From: Candidatus Hermodarchaeota archaeon
Lineage (GTDB): Archaea > Asgardarchaeota > Hermodarchaeia > Hermodarchaeales > Hermodarchaeaceae
Direction: 5' to 3'
DNA: 18,648 bases
Assembly: GCA_016840595.1 (NCBI GenBank)
Contig: JAEOSA010000012.1
Location: 1 to 18,648, forward strand
The notes beneath the pieces were generated by a model. That model was given only the letters and a program-made list of their open reading frames with translations, made no database searches and was not told the origin of the DNA. Both the position numbers and the translations under genes were made by a program. Shown here in pieces: positions 6,523-12,299 of the stretch (position 1 is its first letter; each line of letters starts with the position of its first letter).

Positions 6523-7065
6523 TTAGGAGACTCGACCACGAACACGATTTATAGCGTAGAGGGCGATACTTTCAAAGACGTTTTCGATGTTGTCGCCATC
6601 TTTTGCGCTGGTTTCGATGAATTCGGCCCCGAGTTGTTTCCCCATTCCCTGACCTTCTTTTTCTTCGACGACGCGTTGATCTTTAAGGTCGATTTTGTTG
6701 CCGATTACGATTTTGAGTGATTCACCCGCGTGTTTGTCGACTTGTCGTGACCAAGTCGGCAAGTTGTCAAAACTGTCACGGTTCGTGATGTCGTAGACCA
6801 TCAAAGCACCAATGGCTCCGATGAAATACCGTTCCACGAGGTTCCGAAATCGTTCTTGACCAGCCGTATCGTAAATCAGGAGAGCAATGCGTCGTCCCTC
6901 AACAGTGACGATTTTACGGAAAATGTCGGTTCCTATGGTTGCCTTGTAGGAGGATTCAAATGATCCGGTGACATATCGTCCTGCGATACTCGTTTTTCCT
7001 ACGGCTGCATCGCCTACTGCGATGACTTTTAACGAAACATCTGCATCATCAATACCGCTTGTCAA
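6523..7065 (-). CDS. Rab-like small GTPase (Ras superfamily)
   Basis: 180 residues with all G motifs: P-loop GDAAVGKTS (18-26), switch I threonine in YKATIGTD (T43), DTAGQE (66-71), NKID (123-126) and the ETSAK motif (151-155). It binds and hydrolyses GTP as a molecular switch; the Q70 catalytic glutamine is present, so it should be hydrolysis-competent. Order and length fit the Rab/Ras type found in Asgard archaea and eukaryotes. The residue before DTAGQE is Y, not the W typical of Rabs. It ends in RVRGRVS with no cysteine, so no prenyl anchor is expected; membrane attachment would need a partner. The start is TTG with a weak GGGGA site; the next methionine (89) is inside the domain, so TTG or an unseen upstream start is required. 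It lies downstream of the GNAT gene on the same strand and converges on the PH-like/zinc-ribbon gene. Confidence 0.95.
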   Translation of the reverse strand: MTSGIDDADVSLKVIAVGDAAVGKTSIAGRYVTGSFESSYKATIGTDIFRKIVTVEGRRIALLIYDTAGQERFRNLVERYFIGAIGALMVYDITNRDSFDNLPTWSRQVDKHAGESLKIVIGNKIDLKDQRVVEEKEGQGMGKQLGAEFIETSAKDGDNIENVFESIALYAINRVRGRVS

Positions 7066-7111
7066 TGTCTTTTCCCCACAGGCAGAGGGTTCCTATTTTG
7101 CTATACATTTA

Positions 7112-7122
7112 GGCTATAAGAA
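7112..7122 (-). promoter_or_regulatory. Candidate TATA box for the small GTPase gene
   Basis: The minus strand reads TTCTTATAGCC here, about 50 bases upstream of the TTG start, in the 93-base gap after the acetyltransferase gene. It suggests the GTPase may have its own promoter, but the evidence is position and base content only. Confidence 0.25.
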
Positions 7123-7158
7123 GTTTTCACACACTATCCGAACTGAGATGGTTAGGAA

Positions 7159-7677
7159 TTAGAAGTCGAGTCTGTAGAGGTTTGAGCCATCTGCGCCATG
7201 GACAAATTGGAATTGCAGGCGTTGCACAATTCGGAGCATGCGTGTGTTTGTGACATTTACTAGTGCAAACAGTCGGTATAACCCCTCCTTTTTCGCAATT
7301 TCTACAAGCTGCCGCATCATCTGTGTGCCAAGTCGTTTGTTCTGGAAATCATCACGAACTAGAATGGATACTTCAGCGCTTCCTGAGTTCTTGTCAAGGA
7401 AGTACCAGCAATCCCCAATGACATGTAATATTCCTTTCTCGTTGTAGTATTCTGCAATTAGACACATGTTTCCAGTATCTACACAGCCTTTGATGGATCG
7501 AAGCCATTCCCGGGCATCCGTCCACCCGAATCGTTTTCTTAGGGATTCCTCAGTTGATTTCGTATACAATTCTTCAAGTTTGTCATATTCGTCAAAATTG
7601 AGTGGTCGAACGTGCACGCAGCGTCCATCACTGAGTTCAACTTGACAGTCAAACTCTGGCGGGTATATTCCACCCAT
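7159..7677 (-). CDS. GNAT-family N-acetyltransferase
   Basis: 172 residues with a GNAT fold: beta strand AEVSILVRDD (about 101-110) followed by the acetyl-CoA loop and helix QNKRLGTQMMRQLVEIAKKEG (112-132), then the C-terminal motif region LFALVNVTNTRMLRIVQRLQF (137-157), in which an asparagine before the helix is typical. Such enzymes move an acetyl group from acetyl-CoA to an amine; the acceptor is unknown. The pyrophosphate loop normally reads Q/R-x-x-G-x-G/A. Here it is Q112-N-K-R115-L-G117-T, with arginine in place of the first glycine. The layout resembles the GNAT domains near protein-acetylating enzymes, but that is only a hint. The ATG start has a GAGG site seven bases upstream. A TATA-like box lies farther upstream, so it is probably the first gene of its own transcript. 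Confidence 0.88.
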   Translation of the reverse strand: MGGIYPPEFDCQVELSDGRCVHVRPLNFDEYDKLEELYTKSTEESLRKRFGWTDAREWLRSIKGCVDTGNMCLIAEYYNEKGILHVIGDCWYFLDKNSGSAEVSILVRDDFQNKRLGTQMMRQLVEIAKKEGLYRLFALVNVTNTRMLRIVQRLQFQFVHGADGSNLYRLDF

Positions 7678-7722
7678 ACGCAGTCCTCAGGGGTTAATCT
7701 TGTTATATTGGTAAAAAGGGTC

Positions 7723-7730
7723 ATTTAAAC
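7723..7730 (-). promoter_or_regulatory. Candidate TATA box for the acetyltransferase gene
   Basis: The minus strand reads GTTTAAAT, a good archaeal TATA-like core, about 46 bases before the ATG at 7677. Transcription starting about 25 bases downstream would leave a leader of about 20 bases containing the CTGAGG ribosome site (7683-7688). Confidence 0.4.
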
Positions 7731-7790
7731 AATATAGTTTGTACTCCATGATTGCAGGTAGTTTAGGTTTTTCAGCTCAAAGGTACAAAA

Positions 7791-9287
7791 TTAGGATGGA
7801 TTGATTTTTGAGACTCGTGTTTCAATGAGGGGTATTCGATTCATTGCTGTTAATTCTTTGAGCATCTGGAGTCCATCGATTAATTCGTAGGGGGAAATGA
7901 TTCCACCACCTTGGAGTATTTGCTCTATTGTTCGACCAAAGAGCGCGGTGTTTTCTTTTTGTTGAAAAAGCTTAGGTCGCTGTTGGTTTTCGATATTTGG
8001 GGGGTATTTGAGGAGAGCCATGACGAGTAATGTTGTTGGCCAGCATGTGAGATGTTGCATGGCTGTAAATCCCTTTGGGCTAGTAACAGGTTTATCGTCG
8101 TGGAGTGCAATGAGTTCGATGGCATGCGGTGAGCTTTGGGGAGTGGTTTGTGCCCAGACTCGAAGGAGAACCATATCAGGATATCCGGAGATCTCCTGAT
8201 TCGCGATGTTTGATTTCCAATGAGCTAGAGTTTTGTCAATTGTACCCTCTTGATCCATTTTCGACCAGGTTTGATAATGTGGTGAAAAACGGAGTGTTTT
8301 GTACTCTAAGTGCTGGACGCTTTTTTGGAATTTTGGGTCAAAACACATTCTGGAGGTACCGTCGGCTGTTGGTCTAGCTTGCAATTGTTGTAGATTCAGC
8401 GTTGATCCTTGTTGTTGAAGGAATTCTGGTTCCACTCGGTCAAGTAACAATCGTTGGATCTCAGATGACGTAATTTTGAAGGGTTGAATGCCGATGTGCA
8501 GTGGTTTGGTATTTGGATCTTCCCAGTATTCAGAATTAGAAAATGTGGTTGTAGTAATTAGTGAGCCATCTCGGAGGCTATAGGCAAGTTCCTGGTACTC
8601 GTATACGAGACCTTCTGGTGAGAAGGTAGGTCCGTAATGCAGTTGACCTCCTTTGGCTGTATGTTGTGGTAATCCTCCGACCCGCATTTGGATTGAAAAT
8701 ACTGTGTCCGAAGGAGATTCGGATAACGCTGTTTCAAAAAGGGTATTTCCGAATATATTAGCTAGCCCTGGGGCTAGTCCACTTTCTTGGATGATGCGAA
8801 TCGGTTCTTTGGCTTTAGCAATTGCTTGGTCGAGTTGCTGGAGGGCTTCTATTGCTGGTAATTGCTGTCCTAAATCAACATAGTCGCTTCCGACTTGACG
8901 GGCAAGAGGAATATAGATTTGTTGTGTAAAGAAGGGTGCTGCGTTCACGAGTATACGCGGTTGAATCTCTTTGACAGCGTTTGTGAGAATGGAAAGTGTG
9001 TGATTGATGTCTTGTGGGCTAAGAAGGGATTTGGAGATTACCGAGTGTAATCTTGCGGTTTGAGCTTCAGAGAAGTGTTCACGCAGGTTTTTGCTTGACC
9101 CTAACTGTGCTTGTTGAATTTCTTGCTGGCACTTTTCTTCGGCTGGTTGATAGGGATCATAAATCCAAAGATTAAGGGATACTCTTTGATGGTTTTGTTC
9201 TTTCAGTAGCATTCGGGCGAGTCCTCGACCCATTTGGCCGCAACCAATGAGAAGTACTGAGGAAGACGCCATCCTTGTAACGCTCAC
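7791..9287 (-). CDS. Saccharopine dehydrogenase/reductase-like NAD(P)-dependent oxidoreductase
   Basis: 498 residues. An N-terminal Rossmann fold carries the dinucleotide motif GCGQMGRG (15-22) with an acidic residue at the end of the second strand (IYDP). Then come VNAAPFF (114-120) and DYVDLG (135-140), which match the segment following the Rossmann strands in saccharopine dehydrogenases, and ESGLAPGLANIFG (168-180). VGGLPQ (203-208) with YGPTFSPEGLVYEY (218-231) is the family's substrate-domain signature. The family makes or breaks C-N bonds between an amino acid or amine and a keto compound; the substrates here are not known (lysine metabolism or polyamine synthesis are both possible). 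The C-terminal third (about 310-498) is glutamine-rich and not recognised in detail. The start is GTG; the ATG at 9272 is a reasonable alternative. It begins 12 bases after the AlaX gene stops, so they are almost surely co-transcribed. Confidence 0.82.
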   Translation of the reverse strand: MSVTRMASSSVLLIGCGQMGRGLARMLLKEQNHQRVSLNLWIYDPYQPAEEKCQQEIQQAQLGSSKNLREHFSEAQTARLHSVISKSLLSPQDINHTLSILTNAVKEIQPRILVNAAPFFTQQIYIPLARQVGSDYVDLGQQLPAIEALQQLDQAIAKAKEPIRIIQESGLAPGLANIFGNTLFETALSESPSDTVFSIQMRVGGLPQHTAKGGQLHYGPTFSPEGLVYEYQELAYSLRDGSLITTTTFSNSEYWEDPNTKPLHIGIQPFKITSSEIQRLLLDRVEPEFLQQQGSTLNLQQLQARPTADGTSRMCFDPKFQKSVQHLEYKTLRFSPHYQTWSKMDQEGTIDKTLAHWKSNIANQEISGYPDMVLLRVWAQTTPQSSPHAIELIALHDDKPVTSPKGFTAMQHLTCWPTTLLVMALLKYPPNIENQQRPKLFQQKENTALFGRTIEQILQGGGIISPYELIDGLQMLKELTAMNRIPLIETRVSKINPS

Positions 9288-9299
9288 GCGGTGTGATTA

Positions 9300-10019
9300 T
9301 TAAGATTCAGTTAATTCATAGGTTATGCGAATTGTGCCTTTTCCTTTGCTTTTTCGTTTAGTAATCCGAATACCATTCAACTCGCCTGTTGACTGCACGT
9401 GAGTACCAGCACAAGGATAAGCATCATATTCACCAATTTGGACTAATCGCACTTGTTTAACAGAACTCGGTAATTTCGTAAGGTCAGACCGATCAAGTCC
9501 CATTATGTTTTCTAATTCATCACGGGGGATGATTTCGATGACGACTGGGAGATTCTGACTAATTATACCATTTACAGCATTCTCAATGCCAGGTAAGTCA
9601 CTCGATTGGAAGGTTGCTGGAGCAAAGTCAATATGAGAATATTCCGCACGAATTTGGTTGCCTGCAGTTTGTGCTCCAAATTGGTCGAAAACGATTCGGC
9701 TTACAATATGTTGGGCCGTGTGCATGCGCATGTACTTGTAGCGCTTCTCCCAATCCAGTCGCATGAACACTTCATCTCCTACCCTCGGAATAGGACCCTC
9801 GAGATGGTGAAGGATACGGTTGCCTTTCTTAGCAACATGCGTGATGATTGCTGTGCCTGCAGGTGTGTCTACTCGTCCTGTATCGGTTGGTTGACCTCCC
9901 CCCTCAGGATAGAATATCGTATCACGTAATGTAACAGCATCTTCGATGACTTCAGTTACTGTAGTTGCTGCTTCTCGGAGGTAACTATCTTGCAGGAATA
10001 GGAGTTCAGTTTTTGCCAA
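9300..10019 (-). CDS. alaX: AlaX-type alanyl-tRNA editing protein
   Basis: 239 residues, the size of the AlaX-M group. This free-standing relative of the alanyl-tRNA synthetase editing domain hydrolyses wrongly charged tRNA-Ala (Ser-tRNA-Ala; some members also act on Gly). The glycine-rich motif PEGGGQPTDTG is at 38-48; the zinc site is HTAQH (H100, H104) and CAGTH (C203, H207), all present, so it should be active. Residues about 1-90 match the small barrel-like domain seen in the M/L forms. Cytoplasmic. The TTG start at 10019-10017 is backed by a GAGAGGT ribosome site seven bases upstream; no ATG near the N-terminus would keep the first strand. It lies 57 bases downstream of the PNPOx-like gene and 12 bases upstream of the saccharopine-dehydrogenase-like gene on the same strand. 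Confidence 0.93.
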   Translation of the reverse strand: MAKTELLFLQDSYLREAATTVTEVIEDAVTLRDTIFYPEGGGQPTDTGRVDTPAGTAIITHVAKKGNRILHHLEGPIPRVGDEVFMRLDWEKRYKYMRMHTAQHIVSRIVFDQFGAQTAGNQIRAEYSHIDFAPATFQSSDLPGIENAVNGIISQNLPVVIEIIPRDELENIMGLDRSDLTKLPSSVKQVRLVQIGEYDAYPCAGTHVQSTGELNGIRITKRKSKGKGTIRITYELTES

Positions 10020-10026
10020 TTAGATG

Positions 10027-10033
10027 ACCTCTC
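10027..10033 (-). promoter_or_regulatory. Ribosome binding site of alaX
   Basis: GAGAGGT on the minus strand, seven bases before the TTG start codon. It fixes the non-ATG start. Confidence 0.65.
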
Positions 10034-10076
10034 AAAGTTTCCAATTGCTTTGTGGGTCTTAAGGATTGACCCGGTT

Positions 10077-10538
10077 CTAAATTACTCGACCAAATTTTAT
10101 CCCTGACATTTCGATTGGTGTAATGAGAATGATCCGCACCTCGGCTAGTTCTTCATCGCGTTTGCGACCAGGTTTTTTCATATAGGGTTCAAACCCTTCT
10201 GGGATCCGATACTTATTGATATGTAATTGTAAGTAAGGTATCATATCGTTGGGTTTGTCAAGGATTTCCGCTGTTCCTTTGATGATAACACTCTTGTACA
10301 TGGATGTGTCCGAGAAAGTTTCATCCACTTCAAAACAGATTGCCGGTTTGGATTTCAGCGCTTTCATTTTTGTGCCAGCAACACAGGAGTGGATGGCGAT
10401 TTTTCCTTTATCATAAACATATCCAACGGGTACAATGTAGGGACCGTCATCTAAACATAACCCTAAACGACCCACTCGGGCACAGGTGAGGAATTGGTCA
10501 ATCTCGTCAGAAGACATGGCGTTTTTGCTTTTAGACAT
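10077..10538 (-). CDS. Pyridoxamine 5'-phosphate oxidase-like flavin-binding protein
   Basis: 153 residues with the split beta-barrel pattern of PNPOx-like/NimA-like proteins: VGRLGLCLDDGPYIVPVGYVYD (about 22-43), then a strand KIAIHSCVAGTKMKAL in which the KM.AL helix follows the phosphate-binding strand, PAICFEVDE (65-73) and SVIIKGTAEIL (83-93), ending with a strand IEMSGIKFGRVI that carries the family's 'I.G' ending. These proteins usually bind FMN or F420/heme and reduce small molecules; true PNPOx function is not implied. The substrate is unknown. The ATG start has GGAGG 12 bases upstream, somewhat far; a second ATG seven codons later is possible. It is divergently transcribed from the Lrp-like regulator, which may control it, and may be the first gene of the alaX operon. 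Confidence 0.85.
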   Translation of the reverse strand: MSKSKNAMSSDEIDQFLTCARVGRLGLCLDDGPYIVPVGYVYDKGKIAIHSCVAGTKMKALKSKPAICFEVDETFSDTSMYKSVIIKGTAEILDKPNDMIPYLQLHINKYRIPEGFEPYMKKPGRKRDEELAEVRIILITPIEMSGIKFGRVI

Positions 10539-10575
10539 AACGAAGTGAAACCTCCAAAATGGTTTTCATAGGTCA

Positions 10576-10613
10576 GATTATACAGAGTACACCCTGCATC
10601 TATGATATAAGAT
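10576..10613. promoter_or_regulatory. Candidate divergent promoter region (PNPOx-like / Lrp-like regulator)
   Basis: The 113-base gap holds two TATA-like cores: GATATAAG on the plus strand at about 10604-10611 (reading CTTATATC on the minus strand), and TGTATAATC on the minus strand at about 10577-10585. The first is about 45 bases from the regulator's ATG and could serve both directions. Such shared gaps are typical sites for Lrp-family self-regulation. No clear operator palindrome is visible. Confidence 0.35.
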
Positions 10614-10651
10614 AGCACCATCCATTACTTCCAACTAGAGTGTGACCCTTG

Positions 10652-11608
10652 ATGGATACCCTTGATCGAAAACTGCTTTGGGAACTCCATGAAAACTGTC
10701 GTGCCTCCTACCAGAAATTATCGAGCGTGTTAGGCATATCTGCCAATGCCGTTAAAAAACGAGTTGGAAAACTCATCGATACTGGAATCATCTATAATTA
10801 CACTATCATGCTCTCCTTGGATATGGTAAAATCAGAAGTTTTGTACGGACTCGTCTACACAGATGGGGAGGAAATCGCTCAGGATTTCATTAACCAGGTC
10901 GGATCGAATCCTATGATCCACGTAGTGGGGTCAATTGCAAGCATGAGTGGGGGCGCATACGTTATCTCAGCCCAATACATTGGATCACAGGGATTAGCCG
11001 AGTTGGGTCGATTCCTTCGCACCCTTGATCATGTCTTGAAAGTCGAAGTGTTCCCTCTCTTAATTCCAAGAGACCATGCTGATTTGCAGATGCTTCCTAT
11101 TCGCTCCAAACAGACAGGCGGCGAATTTACTAGAACCGAGTTGAAAGTGCTAAAATGCTTGGTTAATGATGCAAGGATGCCCATCAGTGATATCGCGAAC
11201 TATACTGGATTAACCGCCCGTAGAGTAGGTCGAACCATCCAGCAGCTCATGGATCGCGGGGTCATGTTCTCCGTGCGGTGGAATCTTAGTGCCGGCGGAT
11301 TAGACGTGGTGATTATCCGAATCCGGATTGATGAACACCAAAAGCCAATCGGTGAAGTCACCGAATGGTTACGCTCTGAGTTCCCAGATGAATTCTGGTT
11401 ACCTTACATCTCCGCCGAAGAACCGCTCGTCTTTGCCATTTTTGTAGTACCAAACATGCAAATTGCAGAAAAAATCGCGCGTATAATCAAACAGGCACCC
11501 TTCACGAAATCCATTGCGGTTTCTGTTCAATTCTCAGAAACCAAATTCCCCTGGCTAGGAGAAATCAAGATTAAAGAAATGATTAAAGACGCTGGACTCA
11601 CTGATTAA
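10652..11608 (+). CDS. Lrp/AsnC-like transcription regulator with two winged-helix and two effector-like domains
   Basis: 318 residues from the ATG at 10652 (a TTG lies directly before it). Numbering with that TTG as residue 1, the first winged helix is at about 3-50 (LDRKLLWELHENCRASYQKL.., recognition helix region SANAVKKRVGKLIDTGII), followed by an alpha/beta segment (about 51-140) with the RAM-like pattern of Lrp proteins. A second winged helix begins at about 160 (RTELKVLKCLVNDARMPISDI.., then TARRVGRTIQQLMDRGVM), followed by a second alpha/beta segment (about 208-297). The usual Lrp protein is about 150 residues, so this is a tandem duplication of HTH plus sensor. It should bind DNA and sense a small molecule, perhaps an amino acid. 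It shares an upstream gap with the PNPOx-like gene and is followed after 18 bases by a methyltransferase on the same strand. Its coding strand is A/C-rich. Confidence 0.88.
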   Translation: MDTLDRKLLWELHENCRASYQKLSSVLGISANAVKKRVGKLIDTGIIYNYTIMLSLDMVKSEVLYGLVYTDGEEIAQDFINQVGSNPMIHVVGSIASMSGGAYVISAQYIGSQGLAELGRFLRTLDHVLKVEVFPLLIPRDHADLQMLPIRSKQTGGEFTRTELKVLKCLVNDARMPISDIANYTGLTARRVGRTIQQLMDRGVMFSVRWNLSAGGLDVVIIRIRIDEHQKPIGEVTEWLRSEFPDEFWLPYISAEEPLVFAIFVVPNMQIAEKIARIIKQAPFTKSIAVSVQFSETKFPWLGEIKIKEMIKDAGLTD

Positions 11609-11612
11609 CCTC

Positions 11613-11617
11613 AGGAG
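11613..11617 (+). promoter_or_regulatory. Ribosome binding site of the membrane-anchored methyltransferase
   Basis: AGGAG, nine bases before the ATG at 11627, inside the 18-base gap after the regulator gene. It supports the start that includes the membrane helix. Confidence 0.7.
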
Positions 11618-11626
11618 ATCAACGAA

Positions 11627-12274
11627 ATGATTTGGCATTTCATAATCTATGGAAGCGCCATCATCTTCATAATCTTCATTTTCATATTCTGTGTCGTTAT
11701 CCGCATTATTCGTCGCTATTACCATTTTCCCATCCCCGCTATAATGACCCGGGTAATTGACAACCCATGGCGTCGCCGTTTCATCCAAAAACCTCACGTG
11801 GTTGCAGACCGATTGGATTTAGAACCAGGCATGATTGTCGTGGAGATTGGTCCAGGGAAAGGGAGCTATACCAAAGCCATTGCGGAACGTGTCCTCCCCA
11901 AGGGGAAGGTCTATGCTGTTGATATTTCTGAGACCGTCATCGAGTATCTGAAAAAACGTGTGGAAGAAGAAGTGATTCTCAATATTATTCCAAAAATTGA
12001 TAACGCTCACAACTTTTCCTTTGCTGATGAAAGTGTTGATCGTGTAATTGCGATTGCCTGCCTTCCAGAAATCCCTGAACCAGTCAAGGTTCTAAAAGAA
12101 ATTCGACGAATTCTAAAATCCAATGGTCTTGTATCTTTGAGTGAACTTGCTCCGGATCCCGATTACCCACGCCGTAAAACCGTAAAACGCTGGGCAAAGG
12201 AAGCTGGATTTGAACTCCACAGTGAATATGGCAATTGGTTTGTCTATCAGCTAAATTTCATGAAAAGTCATTGA
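11627..12274 (+). CDS. Membrane-anchored class I SAM-dependent methyltransferase
   Basis: 215 residues. A membrane helix at about 5-27 (WHFIIYGSAIIFIIFIF..) is followed by basic residues (IRIIRRYYH), which would place the enzyme on the cytoplasmic face. The catalytic domain has SAM motif I VVEIGPGKGSYT (71-82), the acidic residue after strand 2 in VYAVDIS (D99), and a later segment VDRVIAIACLPEIPEP (137-152) and EIRRILKSNGLVSLSE (158-173) typical of UbiE/phospholipid-type methyltransferases. With a membrane helix, a lipid or quinone substrate is plausible but unproven. The ATG has a clear AGGAG site, so the helix is truly part of the protein. It is probably co-transcribed with the Lrp-like regulator and converges on the FG-GAP gene with a 25-base T/A-rich gap. 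Confidence 0.88.
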   Translation: MIWHFIIYGSAIIFIIFIFIFCVVIRIIRRYYHFPIPAIMTRVIDNPWRRRFIQKPHVVADRLDLEPGMIVVEIGPGKGSYTKAIAERVLPKGKVYAVDISETVIEYLKKRVEEEVILNIIPKIDNAHNFSFADESVDRVIAIACLPEIPEPVKVLKEIRRILKSNGLVSLSELAPDPDYPRRKTVKRWAKEAGFELHSEYGNWFVYQLNFMKSH

Positions 12275-12299
12275 TTAGTTATTTTAGATTATATCAGAT
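12275..12299. terminator. A/T-rich convergent gap, possible bidirectional terminator
   Basis: The 25 bases between two converging genes are A/T-rich, with TTATTTTAG near the left end. T-rich runs after stop codons are the usual archaeal intrinsic termination signal. There is no clear hairpin. Evidence is position and base content only. Confidence 0.25.

Noticed and set aside
10185..10196. GGGTTCAAACCC, resembling a tRNA T-arm loop
   Set aside because: It lies inside the PNPOx-like coding frame (encoding part of EGFEPY on the minus strand), and no acceptor, D or anticodon arms are found around it.
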